In this document: positions 37,126-45,969 of the stretch, piece by piece
Layout of the letters: each line of letters opens with the position of its first letter
How positions within the stretch are numbered: position 1 is the stretch's first letter
Origin: Rhodococcus jostii NBRC 16295
GTDB taxonomy: Bacteria > Actinomycetota > Actinomycetes > Mycobacteriales > Mycobacteriaceae
Reading direction: 5' to 3'
Length of the DNA: 64,000 bases
Assembly (NCBI RefSeq): GCF_001894825.1
Contig: NZ_BCWY01000019.1
Location: 1-64,000, forward strand
Notes under the pieces: generated by a model
Told to the model about the DNA's origin: nothing
Databases searched by the model: none
What the model saw: only the letters and a program-made list of their open reading frames with translations
Program-made: the position numbers and the translations under genes

Positions 37126-39625
37126 TGTCCGGCCGGCCGTTGAAGGCCTGCGCTCGCAGGTCCCGGGCGAGATGATCCCGTTGCTCGATCACCAACCGGC
37201 GCAGCGCGGCCGGCGCATCGGCGTTGGCGACCAGCCAGCCGTCGGCGGCGTCGAGACTCGTCTCGGACGGGAACAGCCCGACCACGATCCGCCGGGCGAT
37301 CTCGATGCTGCGCTCCTCCCACACCGAGCGAATCGCGGCGAAGTAGTCGGCGGCGTATCCGGCGACGAGGTCGTGCCGGGCGCCGGCGCCGAACCCGGCG
37401 ATGACCGCGCCGAGATGGTCGTTCGACAGCGTGCGGTCTTCGAAGATCGACTGCCAGGCCTTCGCCTTCACGTCCGGGTCCGGTCGCGAGAACGTCGCCC
37501 GCAGGTACGCGGTGCGGCCGGAACCGGTGTCGTCCCGGCGCAGTTCACCGTCGAGGTCCGCGTCGCCGGCGTGCCCGGTGGCGGCGAGAGCGCCCCAGAA
37601 CGCCCAGCGCAGATCCGGGTCGAGCGACAGTCCCGTCGGCGCAGCCCCGCCGGCCTCCAGCATCGACCGGATGTCGTCCGCGCGACCGTCGTCCATCGCG
37701 GCGGCGGCGGCCACGGCACGTGCCCAGGCGAGTTGGCTCCCCGAGGCCGGCGGTGCGGCCTGCAACGCACGCCAGGTCTGTTCGAGGCGGCCGCGGCGTG
37801 CGGCGTCGCGCGCGGTCTCGGGGAGGTAGTGCTCGACGGCGTACGGGGCGTTCGCCAGCACCGAGGTGAGGAGGGTCAGGTGCGCCTCCGTCGGGGAGAA
37901 CCGCTCGGCCATCGACAGGTACCGCATCGCGCCCAGTTCGCTGTCGCGGGTGGCGTTCCACAGCGACGACCAGATCAGGCCACGTGCCAGCGGGTCGCGC
38001 AGCCGGTCGAGCGACTGCTCGACTGTGGTCAGCGAGCGATCGTCAAGCCGCACCTTCGCATATGTCAGATCGGCGTCGTTGAGCAACACCAGCGCCGCGT
38101 CGGCGAGGTCGATCGGGGTGCGCGTGTCGGTGAGGTCGACCTCGACCCGCTGCACGCACACGAGGTCGCCCACGTCGTCGAAGTCGTAGCGCCCGACCCC
38201 CAGCCGGTGCGGACGCGGCTCGGTCTGCACGATCGAGGCGCGTCCGTCGGCTTCGCGCTGAAGGGTCAGTGCCGACACCCCGGTGGTCTGCAGCCAGGCC
38301 CGCGCCCAGGTCGACAGGTCCCGGCCCGACGTGGCCGACAGTTCCGCCAGCAGATCCGTGAGGGTGGTGTTGCCGAAGGCGTGGGCGCGGAAGTAGCGGC
38401 GCGCCCCCTCGAAGAACGCCTCCCGCCCGGCATACGCGACGAGTTGCTTGAGGACGCTGGCGCCCTTCGCGTACGTGATGCCGTCGAAGTTCAGTTTCGC
38501 GGCCTCGAGGTCGACGATGTCGGCGACGATCGGATGCGTCGTGGGCAACTGGTCCTGGAGGTACGCCCAGGCCTTGCGACGGTTGGCGAACGCCACCCAC
38601 GCGTCGGTCCACCGGGTGGCCTCCGCGCTGGCCAGTGCACCCATGTAGTCGGCGAACGATTCCTTGAGCCACAGGTCGTCCCACCACACCATGGTGACGA
38701 GGTCGCCGAACCACATGTGGGCCATCTCGTGCAGGATCGTGTTCGCGCGGCCCTCGTACTGGGCGTCGGTGGCGGCCCCGCGGAACACGTACGCCTCGGT
38801 GAACGTTACGCAGCCGGGGTTCTCCATGGCGCCGAGGTTGTACTCGGGAACGAACACCTGGTCGTACTTGCCGAACGGGTAGGGGTAGTCGAAGGCGTCC
38901 GCGAAGAAGCCCAGCCCCTGCCGGGTGATCTCGAAGATCGTGTCGGCGTCGAGGTACTGCGCGAGCGACGCCCGGCAGAGGACACCCAGTGGGATCGTGA
39001 GGTCGCCGCCGCTCCACGACGAGTCCACCCGGTGGTACGGACCTGCCACGATCGCGGTGATGTAGGTGGAGATCGGTAAGGTCGGCGCGAACGTGACGAC
39101 CTGACCGTCGGCGGTGTCGTCCCGTGCGGCGACCCGCTGGTTGGAGACCACCTCCCACGCAGGCGGCGCAGTGACGACGAACGTGAACGGCGCCTTCAGG
39201 TCCGGCTGCTCGAAGCACGCGAACACCCGTCGCGCGTCGGCGGGTTCATACTGCGTGTAGAGGTAGGTCTGCCCGTCGGCCGGGTCGAGGAACCGGTGCA
39301 GGCCCTCGCCGGAACGGCTGTACTCGCCGCGGGCGGTGACGATCACGACGTTCGATGCCTGTAGCGCGTGCAGCGCGATGCGGGCGCCGTCGTAGTCGAC
39401 GGGCACGTCCGCGCCGTTGATCGTCACCGACTCCACGCCGGCCCCGAGAAAGTCGAGCCAGGTCGCTGTGGTGGTGGCGGTGAACTCCACGGTCGTCGTG
39501 GTCCTGAACGTCCCGACCTCCGGGTCGACCGCGCCGAGGAGGTCCAGTTCCACGCGATAGCCGAGAACATCGATCGCGCGGGAACGTTCGGCGGTTTCGG
39601 CTCGGGTCAGGTTCGCGGTGCTCAC
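37115..39625 (-). CDS. pepN: Aminopeptidase N, M1 family
   Basis: 836 residues, GTG start. Substrate-binding GAMEN at 265-269. The zinc site is HEMAH (299-303) with the third ligand Glu322 in WLKESFADYMG, and Glu300 is the catalytic base. The N-terminal beta domain and the long C-terminal helical domain are present, so the protein is complete. It removes N-terminal residues from peptides in the cytosol. CAGGAT lies six bases upstream of the start, a weak leaderless-type -10. Its 3' end overlaps the convergent monooxygenase by 11 bases. Confidence 0.95.
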   Translation of the reverse strand: MSTANLTRAETAERSRAIDVLGYRVELDLLGAVDPEVGTFRTTTTVEFTATTTATWLDFLGAGVESVTINGADVPVDYDGARIALHALQASNVVIVTARGEYSRSGEGLHRFLDPADGQTYLYTQYEPADARRVFACFEQPDLKAPFTFVVTAPPAWEVVSNQRVAARDDTADGQVVTFAPTLPISTYITAIVAGPYHRVDSSWSGGDLTIPLGVLCRASLAQYLDADTIFEITRQGLGFFADAFDYPYPFGKYDQVFVPEYNLGAMENPGCVTFTEAYVFRGAATDAQYEGRANTILHEMAHMWFGDLVTMVWWDDLWLKESFADYMGALASAEATRWTDAWVAFANRRKAWAYLQDQLPTTHPIVADIVDLEAAKLNFDGITYAKGASVLKQLVAYAGREAFFEGARRYFRAHAFGNTTLTDLLAELSATSGRDLSTWARAWLQTTGVSALTLQREADGRASIVQTEPRPHRLGVGRYDFDDVGDLVCVQRVEVDLTDTRTPIDLADAALVLLNDADLTYAKVRLDDRSLTTVEQSLDRLRDPLARGLIWSSLWNATRDSELGAMRYLSMAERFSPTEAHLTLLTSVLANAPYAVEHYLPETARDAARRGRLEQTWRALQAAPPASGSQLAWARAVAAAAAMDDGRADDIRSMLEAGGAAPTGLSLDPDLRWAFWGALAATGHAGDADLDGELRRDDTGSGRTAYLRATFSRPDPDVKAKAWQSIFEDRTLSNDHLGAVIAGFGAGARHDLVAGYAADYFAAIRSVWEERSIEIARRIVVGLFPSETSLDAADGWLVANADAPAALRRLVIEQRDHLARDLRAQAFNGRPDITD

Positions 39626-39662
39626 GCGTCGATCCTGCCAGCCCTGCCCTCCCGCCGCGCCG

Positions 39663-40517
39663 CTACCGGTTGCTCAGCACCGATCCGACGCCGGCCGCGA
39701 CGACGAGCGCGATCGCGGCGAGCGACTGCAGGCCGAGCACCTGCCCGAGCACGATCACTCCGGCCAGTGTCGCGGCCGCCGGTTCCAGGGCGATGAGTAC
39801 GGCGAACACCTTCTTGCTCATCACCTGCAATGCTCTCAGTTCGAGCGAGTAGGGGATGACCGAGGACAGCAGGGCCACCGCCGCACCGACGGCCAGGATC
39901 CGGGGATCGAACAGCGCGGCGCCGCCGGACACCACGCCCAGCGGAATCGTCAGGGCCGCCGCGACGATGCTCGCGCCGGCGAGACCGTCCGCGCTGGGGA
40001 CCGTCGCCGCGAGATTCGACCCGGCGACGATGTAGCCGGCCCACGCGGTCCCGGCGAGGAGCGCAAAACACACGCCCACGAGATCGAGGGAGTCGGCTCC
40101 CGAATTCTCGCGCAGACCGAGCAGCACCACGCCGGTCAGCGCCGCCAGCACCCACACGCCGTCCTGCAGTCTTCGCGACAGCACGGCGGCGAGGGTGAGC
40201 GGACCCAGGAATTCGATGGTGACGGCGGTGCCGAGCGGGAGCCGAGCGAGGGCCTCGTAGAACGCCGAGTTCATCACGGCGAGCGCCACTCCGAGTGCGA
40301 GGATGCCCTCGCGCTGCGTTCGTGTCCACCGTCGCCACCGCGGTCGCACGATCACCCCGAGGATGAGCGCCGCGATCGTCAGTCGCAGCGACACCGCACC
40401 GCCGGCACCCACCGACTCGAACAGGGTGCTCGCGAACGCGGCGCCGAACTGGACGGACAGCACCGATCCGAGGACCGAGACGACGGGAAGAAGCTGACTG
40501 CGCGGCTCGGCTGTCAC
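39663..40517 (-). CDS. EamA/DMT family transporter (RhtA-like)
   Basis: 284 residues, start set at GTG 40517 because the frame before it overlaps the 3' end of the crotonase gene and lacks membrane character. Ten predicted helices in two EamA repeats (LPVVSVLGSVLSVQFGAAF; SLRLTIAALILGVIV; LALGVALAVMNSAFYEALAR; LGTAVTIEFLGPLTLAAVL; then a second set ending GVIVLGQVLGLQSLAAIAL). RhtA-like members export amino acids such as threonine. Same strand as, and 19 bases after, the crotonase gene. Confidence 0.85.
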   Translation of the reverse strand: MTAEPRSQLLPVVSVLGSVLSVQFGAAFASTLFESVGAGGAVSLRLTIAALILGVIVRPRWRRWTRTQREGILALGVALAVMNSAFYEALARLPLGTAVTIEFLGPLTLAAVLSRRLQDGVWVLAALTGVVLLGLRENSGADSLDLVGVCFALLAGTAWAGYIVAGSNLAATVPSADGLAGASIVAAALTIPLGVVSGGAALFDPRILAVGAAVALLSSVIPYSLELRALQVMSKKVFAVLIALEPAAATLAGVIVLGQVLGLQSLAAIALVVAAGVGSVLSNR

Positions 40518-40536
40518 CGGTGTGCGATGCCCGGGT

Positions 40537-41337
40537 TCACTGACCGGTGAAGTTCGGGCTACGGCGATCGAGCATCGCACCGACCGCCTCGTGATGGTCC
40601 GCGGTGTGGTGTGCCAGCGACTGCATAGCCGCGGACAGTTCGAGGAGACTCTCGAGGCTCTGGTGACGCCCCTCGCGCAGCAGTTTCTTGGTCATCCGCA
40701 GGACCTGCGGCGGGTTGACCGCCACCCGGTCGGCGAGCGCGCGCGCCGCGGTGAGGAGATCGCCGGGTTCCGTCACCTGCGAGACGAGTCCCCATTCGAG
40801 GGCCTTCGCGGCGTCGATCGCGTCACCGGTGAACGCCATCTCGCTGGCCCGCGCCATCCCGACGGCCTGCGGCAGGAACCAGGCGCCACCGTCGCCGGGG
40901 ACGAGCCCGACCTTGACGAAACTCTCGGCGAAGACCGCGGCCGTCGACGCGATCCGCATGTCGCACATCAGCGTCAGGTCGCATCCCGCGCCGATCGCGG
41001 GTCCGTTGACGGCAGCGATCGTCGGAACCTCGCAGTGGTACAGGGCCAGCGGGATGCGCTGGATGCCGTGCCGGTAGCCCTGGCGCAGATCGGCGGGGGA
41101 GCCACCGAACATGCCCGCGCGGTCGCGCATGTGCTTGACGTTGCCGCCGGAGGAGAACGCCGAGCCGGCGCCGGTGACGATCGCGACGCGCACGCTGGGA
41201 TCACCGTTGACGTCGGCCACCGCCTTCTCGAGCGCCTCGATCACGTCCGGTTCGGAGATCGGGTTGCGGGCCTCCGGGCGGTTGAGCGTCCAGGTGACGA
41301 TGTCGCCATCGCGGGTGGTGAGCACGGCGTCGGTCAT
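40537..41337 (-). CDS. Enoyl-CoA hydratase/isomerase family protein (crotonase), altered acid residues
   Basis: 266 residues with GAGGGAG before the ATG. Crotonase fold: oxyanion-hole segments AFSSGGNVKHM and NGPAIGAGCDL. The two glutamates used by classical hydratases are changed: the first position is Asp (GAGCDLTL) and the second is Phe (FAESFVKVG), as in isomerase-type members with LVPGDGG. A hydratase role is therefore doubtful; enoyl-CoA isomerisation or another crotonase reaction is more likely. It stands next to, but transcribed separately from, the SDR and the atu-like cluster. Confidence 0.85.
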   Translation of the reverse strand: MTDAVLTTRDGDIVTWTLNRPEARNPISEPDVIEALEKAVADVNGDPSVRVAIVTGAGSAFSSGGNVKHMRDRAGMFGGSPADLRQGYRHGIQRIPLALYHCEVPTIAAVNGPAIGAGCDLTLMCDMRIASTAAVFAESFVKVGLVPGDGGAWFLPQAVGMARASEMAFTGDAIDAAKALEWGLVSQVTEPGDLLTAARALADRVAVNPPQVLRMTKKLLREGRHQSLESLLELSAAMQSLAHHTADHHEAVGAMLDRRSPNFTGQ

Positions 41338-41394
41338 GGACGACTCCCTCGGGTGTGAGCGCGGATTCGAGACCGTCCCAGTCTGTCATTGCGC

Positions 41395-42249
41395 TCAGAT
41401 GCCGGTGCGCCGTACCAGTGCGTCGGTCGCGGACGGCGCGAATGTGCCGAGCAGCCGGAACAATTCCGCGTAGCCGGGGAGCAGTTCGATCGGCCGGGTG
41501 CGCACGGCGGTGACGAACCATTCCGCCGCCTGCTCCGGGGACAGGGCCGCCATGGAGTCGTAGTCCGTGGTGGGCGCGATCATCGGCGTCCGGACCAAGG
41601 GGAAGTCGAGGGTGGTCACCGAGATTCCGCGGTCGCGCAGTTCGGCGCCGAGGCTCCGGCCGAACGCGCCCACCGCGGCCTTCGAGGCGTGGTAAGCCGA
41701 GAACTTGGGCATGACCCCGGCGGGCACGCCCCACGTCGCGACGTTGATGACGTGCCCCTCGCGGCGCTCGATCATCGAGGGGAGCAACGCGAGGGTCAGC
41801 CGGGTCGAGCCGAAGTAGTTGACTGCCATGGTGCGTTCGAAGTCGTGGAACCGGTCCAGTGAGTCCTCGACGGTCCGCCGGATCGACCGCCCGGCGTTGT
41901 TGACGAGTACGTCGACGGGGCCGATCTCCCCGAGCACCCGCGCGACGAGGGCGTCGACGGACTCCGGGTCGGTGAGGTCGCAGGGGACGGCATGCGCGTC
42001 GCAGCCGGACCGGAGGATGTCGTCGCGCACGGATTCGAGGGCGTCGACGCCGCGGGCGACGAGGACGACCTCGGCGCCGAGCGCGGCGAGCCGGCGTGCG
42101 GCGGCCTCGCCGACCCCCGAGGAACCGCCGGTGACGAGGATCCTCTTGCCGGCGACGCGGTGGCCGGTTCCCGGGACCACTCGCACTGCCAGTGTGCGCG
42201 GTGTGGGGAGTGGATTGAGCGCCGCCTGGGTGAGCATCTGTCGGATCAC
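41395..42249 (-). CDS. Short-chain dehydrogenase/reductase
   Basis: 284 residues, GTG start. Classical SDR: cofactor motif LVTGGSSGVGEAAARRL (39-54), NNAG (117-120), catalytic Tyr186 and Lys190 in SAYHASK. The usual catalytic Ser is Thr172 (NVATWGVP), which can still serve as hydrogen-bond donor. An N-terminal extension of about 33 residues precedes the Rossmann fold. It reads divergently from the atu-like operon with facing promoters, so it probably belongs to the same pathway, as SDRs do in Pseudomonas atu loci. Confidence 0.86.
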   Translation of the reverse strand: MIRQMLTQAALNPLPTPRTLAVRVVPGTGHRVAGKRILVTGGSSGVGEAAARRLAALGAEVVLVARGVDALESVRDDILRSGCDAHAVPCDLTDPESVDALVARVLGEIGPVDVLVNNAGRSIRRTVEDSLDRFHDFERTMAVNYFGSTRLTLALLPSMIERREGHVINVATWGVPAGVMPKFSAYHASKAAVGAFGRSLGAELRDRGISVTTLDFPLVRTPMIAPTTDYDSMAALSPEQAAEWFVTAVRTRPIELLPGYAELFRLLGTFAPSATDALVRRTGI

Positions 42250-42278
42250 CTGACCAGGATGTCAGCTCCCCGGCCGAA

Positions 42279-42323
42279 TAACAATCAATCGTGCTTGCTT
42301 TTTTATCGGGCCAGTGTGATGCT
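42279..42323. promoter_or_regulatory. Divergent promoters of SDR and atu-like operon with shared operator candidate
   Basis: Plus strand: TTGCTT (42295-42300), 17 bases, GATGCT (42318-42323), six bases to ATG 42330. Minus strand: TTGTTA (complement of 42279-42284), 17 bases, CATCCT, six bases to the GTG of the SDR gene. Between the two -35s is the imperfect inverted repeat CAATCA-ATCG-TGCTTG (42282-42297, one mismatch), a candidate site for the TetR regulator at the operon end. Confidence 0.6.
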
Positions 42324-42329
42324 GGTCGC

Positions 42330-43121
42330 ATGGCTGAACTGCAGAGGTTCATCGATGACTTGTGCGCCGAGAGCGAATCGCTGGACGCGCTCGTCGCCGA
42401 CCTCCCCGACTCCCGCTGGGCCGATCCGACACCGGCCGAGGGCTGGACCATCGCCCACCAGATCGGACATCTGCTCTGGACCGACGAGGCCGCCCTGCTG
42501 GCGATCACCGACCCCGACGGCTTCACCGAGCGACTGATGGTGGCCGCCTCCAACCCGGCCGGCTTCGTCGATGCCGGCGCCGCGGAGCACGCCCGTCGGG
42601 AACCCGCGGAACTGCTCGCCGCCTGGCGCTCGGCCCGGGCTCGACTCGGGGAGGCCCTCCTGGCGGTGCCGCCGGGGCAGAAGATCCTCTGGTACGGCCC
42701 GCCGATGAAGGCGGCGTCGATGGTCACCGCCCGGTTGATGGAGACGTGGGCGCACGGCCAGGACGTCGCCGACGCACTGTCGGTGCCGCGGAAACCCACC
42801 GATCGGCTGAAGAGCATCGCCCACCTCGGTGTCCGCACCCGCGACTTCGCCTACGCCGTCAACGAACTCGCCCCACCCGCGGACGAGTTCCGCGTCGAAC
42901 TCACCGCCCCCGACGGAGTGTCCACCTGGACGTGGGGCCCCGAGGACGCCGCGCAGAAGGTCACCGGCCCCGCCGAGGACTTCTGCCTCCTCGTCACCCA
43001 GCGCGCGAACCGAGCCGATCTCGCCCTCGAGGCCACCGGCGCGGACGCGGACGCGTGGCTGAACATCGCTCAGGCCTTCGCGGGCCCCGCGGGCGGCGGC
43101 CGTGAAGCGGGAACCCGATGA
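42330..43121 (+). CDS. TIGR03084-type metal-binding protein (DinB / maleylpyruvate isomerase-like)
   Basis: 263 residues from ATG 42330; the frame extends 13 codons upstream into the promoter. The N-terminal four-helix DinB-like domain carries likely metal ligands in [18 protein letters not shown] and [14 protein letters not shown], followed by the small C-terminal domain of this actinobacterial family. Catalytic role unknown; related proteins use mycothiol-type cofactors. First gene of the atu-like operon, overlapping the AtuA-like gene by 4 bases (ATGA). Confidence 0.8.
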   Translation: MAELQRFIDDLCAESESLDALVADLPDSRWADPTPAEGWTIAHQIGHLLWTDEAALLAITDPDGFTERLMVAASNPAGFVDAGAAEHARREPAELLAAWRSARARLGEALLAVPPGQKILWYGPPMKAASMVTARLMETWAHGQDVADALSVPRKPTDRLKSIAHLGVRTRDFAYAVNELAPPADEFRVELTAPDGVSTWTWGPEDAAQKVTGPAEDFCLLVTQRANRADLALEATGADADAWLNIAQAFAGPAGGGREAGTR

Positions 43122-44824
43122 CCGTGCGGATCGGCAACTGCTCCGGCTTCTACGGCGACCGACTGTCGGCGATGCGCGAGATGCTCGAAGGCGGCGAACT
43201 CGACTACCTGACCGGCGACTACCTCGCCGAACTCACCATGCTGATCCTCGGCCGCGACCGCATGAAGGATCCGAACCGCGGCTACGCCAAGACGTTTCTC
43301 CGTCAGGCCGAGGACTGCCTCGGACTCGCCCTGGACCGCGGTGTCCGCATCGTCGCCAACGCGGGCGGTCTCAACCCCGCCGGTCTGGCGGGCGCGTTGC
43401 GGGAGGTGAGCGACAAGCTGGGGCTGCCGGCGAAGATCGCCCACGTCGAGGGCGACGACTTGATCGGCCGGGCCGCCGAACTGGGGCTGGGCAGCCCGCT
43501 GACCGCCAATGCCTACCTCGGGGCGTGGGGCATCGTCGACTGCCTGAACGCCGGCGCCGACGTCGTCGTCACCGGGCGTGTCACCGACGCGTCCGTGATC
43601 GTGGGGCCGGCGGCCGCGCACTTCGGCTGGCAGCGAGGCGCTTTCGACCAGCTCGCCGGCGCTGTGGTGGCCGGGCACGTCATCGAGTGCGGTACCCAGG
43701 CGACGGGCGGAAACTACGCGTTCTTCACCGAGATCGACGACCTCGATCGCCCCGGATTCCCGATCGCCGAAATCGAGGCGGACGGCTCCTCCGTCATCAC
43801 CAAGCACGCGGGGACGGGGGGCGCCGTGACTATCGGCACCGTCACCGCGCAATTGCTGTACGAGATCACGGGCGGCCGCTACGCAGGCCCCGACGTGACC
43901 GCGCGGATCGACACCGCCGCACTGTCGCAGGACGGGCCCGACCGGGTGCGGATCAGCGGAGTCACCGGTGAGGCACCGCCGCCGCAGCTCAAGGTGTCGC
44001 TGAATACGCTCGCGGGATTCCGCAACGAGGCCGTGTTCGTGCTCACCGGCCTCGACATCGAGGCGAAGGCCGCCCTCGTGAAGCGGCAGCTCGAGGGCTG
44101 GCTCCCCACGCGCCCCACCGAGCTCGACTGGTCGCTCGCCCGTACCGATCATCCGGACGCCGACACCGAGGAGGCCGCGAGTGCGCTGCTGCGTTGCGTG
44201 GTCCGGGATTCCGACGCCAACGCCGTCGGTCGCGGATTCTCCTCCGTCGCAGTCGAAATGGCGTTGGCGAGCTACCCCGGCTTCACGCTGACGGCGCCGC
44301 CCGGGCAGGGCCAGCCCTACGGGGTGTTCACCCCGGGATACGTGTACGCCAAGGAGGTGCCGCACGTTGCGGTGCTGCCGGACGGAACGCGCGTCGACAT
44401 CGAACCCGCCACCGACGTTCGGGAACTCGAGGACGTCGCCGAACCCGCGCTCCCGGAGCCGCGGGGCGCGGAACCCACGGTGCGGGTGGCGCTCGGGACC
44501 ATCGCCGGAGCGCGCAGCGGCGACAAGGGCGGCAACGCCAACGTCGGTGTGTGGGTGCGCACCGACGAGCAGTGGCGGTGGCTCGCCCACGCCTTGACCG
44601 TCGACGAGGTGAAGCGCCTCCTCCCGGAGGCCGCCGACCTCACCGTCACGAGGTACGTGCTGCCGAAGCTGCGTGCCGTCAACTTCGTGATCGAGGGAAT
44701 TCTCGGGCAGGGCGTCGCCTCCCAGGCCCGGTTCGACCCGCAGGCCAAGGGCCTCGGCGAATGGCTGAGATCCCGGCACCTCGACATACCGGCATCACTC
44801 CTCCCCGAAGGGACAGCGTCGTGA
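43118..44824 (+). CDS. AtuA-like protein (acyclic terpene utilisation family, DUF1446)
   Basis: 568 residues. An N-terminal AtuA domain of about 440 residues ([73 protein letters not shown]) and a C-terminal domain of about 100 residues ([20 protein letters not shown]) as in full-length AtuA proteins. AtuA is required for citronellol/geraniol growth in Pseudomonas, but its reaction is not established. Position directly before an acyl-CoA dehydrogenase and carboxylase supports a role on a CoA ester intermediate. Overlaps both neighbours by 4 bases. Confidence 0.88.
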   Translation: MTVRIGNCSGFYGDRLSAMREMLEGGELDYLTGDYLAELTMLILGRDRMKDPNRGYAKTFLRQAEDCLGLALDRGVRIVANAGGLNPAGLAGALREVSDKLGLPAKIAHVEGDDLIGRAAELGLGSPLTANAYLGAWGIVDCLNAGADVVVTGRVTDASVIVGPAAAHFGWQRGAFDQLAGAVVAGHVIECGTQATGGNYAFFTEIDDLDRPGFPIAEIEADGSSVITKHAGTGGAVTIGTVTAQLLYEITGGRYAGPDVTARIDTAALSQDGPDRVRISGVTGEAPPPQLKVSLNTLAGFRNEAVFVLTGLDIEAKAALVKRQLEGWLPTRPTELDWSLARTDHPDADTEEAASALLRCVVRDSDANAVGRGFSSVAVEMALASYPGFTLTAPPGQGQPYGVFTPGYVYAKEVPHVAVLPDGTRVDIEPATDVRELEDVAEPALPEPRGAEPTVRVALGTIAGARSGDKGGNANVGVWVRTDEQWRWLAHALTVDEVKRLLPEAADLTVTRYVLPKLRAVNFVIEGILGQGVASQARFDPQAKGLGEWLRSRHLDIPASLLPEGTAS

Positions 44825-45969
44825 ACGCGTGGGACACCCCCGAGCGGCAGGAACTGCGCAAGACGGTGCGCAGCTTCGTCGAACGACAGATACTGCCGAA
44901 CCTGGACGACTGGGAACGCGACGGCGAACTTCCCCGCTCGTTGCACCGGGAGGCGGCCGAACTCGGTCTCCTCGGCGCCGGCTTCCCCGAATCCGTCGGG
45001 GGTGAGGGCGGTGACCTCGTCGACGCGGTCCTGATCTGCGAGGAGTTCCACCAGGCCGGTGCGTCGGGCGGCGCGTTCGCCTCCCTGTTCACGTCGGGCA
45101 TCGCCCTGCCGCACCTCGCGGCGGCCGGTGACCCCGAGCAGATCGAGAAGTGGGTCCGCCCCACGCTGCGTGGAGAACTGATCGGCTCACTCGCCATCAC
45201 CGAACCCGGTGGCGGTTCCGATGTCGGGCATCTGCGGACCACCGCGGTCCGCGACGGCGACCACTTCGTCGTCAACGGGTCCAAGACGTTCATCACGTCC
45301 GCCGTCCGCGCCGACTTCGTGGTCACCGCCGTGCGCACCGGAGGTGCCGGGGCGTCCGGGGTCTCCCTGCTCGTGATCGAGAAGGGCACACCGGGATTCG
45401 AGGGGGCCCGCAAGCTCGACAAGATGGGCTGGCGCGCGTCCGATACCGCCGAGCTGTCGTTCGTCGACGCACGGGTGCCCGCCGCCAACCTGATCGGCGA
45501 GGAGAACAGCGGATTCGCGCAGATCGCCCAGGCGTTCCTCACCGAGCGCATCGCCCTCGCCGCGCAGGCCTATTCGAGCGCGCAGCGGTGCCTCGACCTC
45601 ACGCTGCAGTGGGTGCGCGACCGCGAGACGTTCGGCCGCCCACTGATCAGCAGACAGTCGGTGCAGAACACGGTCACCGAGATGGCACGCAGGACCGACG
45701 TGGCCCGTGTGTACACGAGAGCGCTGGTGGAGCGTTCGCTCGTGTCGAACGAGGACTTCATCGCGGAGGTCTGCTTCGCGAAGAACACCGCCGTCGAGGC
45801 CGGTGAGTGGGTGGCCAACCAGGCCGTCCAACTGTTCGGCGGCCTCGGCTACATGCGGGAAAGCGAAGTGGAACGGCAGTACCGCGACATGCGCATCCTC
45901 GGAATCGGTGGCGGTACCACCGAGATCCTGACGGGGCTCGCGGCCAAGCGATTGGGGTATCAGTCATGA
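44821..45969 (+). CDS. Acyl-CoA dehydrogenase (first of two in the cluster)
   Basis: 382 residues from GTG 44821, inside the AtuA stop (GTGA). FAD-dependent fold: SLAITEPGGGSDVGHLRTTA, FVVNGSKTFITSAVRADFVV, and the C-terminal VQLFGGLGYMRESEVERQYR then GIGGGTTEIL. It oxidises an acyl-CoA to the 2-enoyl-CoA and passes electrons to ETF. The combination with carboxylase and hydratase suggests a methyl-branched substrate such as citronellyl- or isovaleryl-CoA. Overlap with the next gene is 4 bases. Confidence 0.9.
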   Translation: MNAWDTPERQELRKTVRSFVERQILPNLDDWERDGELPRSLHREAAELGLLGAGFPESVGGEGGDLVDAVLICEEFHQAGASGGAFASLFTSGIALPHLAAAGDPEQIEKWVRPTLRGELIGSLAITEPGGGSDVGHLRTTAVRDGDHFVVNGSKTFITSAVRADFVVTAVRTGGAGASGVSLLVIEKGTPGFEGARKLDKMGWRASDTAELSFVDARVPAANLIGEENSGFAQIAQAFLTERIALAAQAYSSAQRCLDLTLQWVRDRETFGRPLISRQSVQNTVTEMARRTDVARVYTRALVERSLVSNEDFIAEVCFAKNTAVEAGEWVANQAVQLFGGLGYMRESEVERQYRDMRILGIGGGTTEILTGLAAKRLGYQS

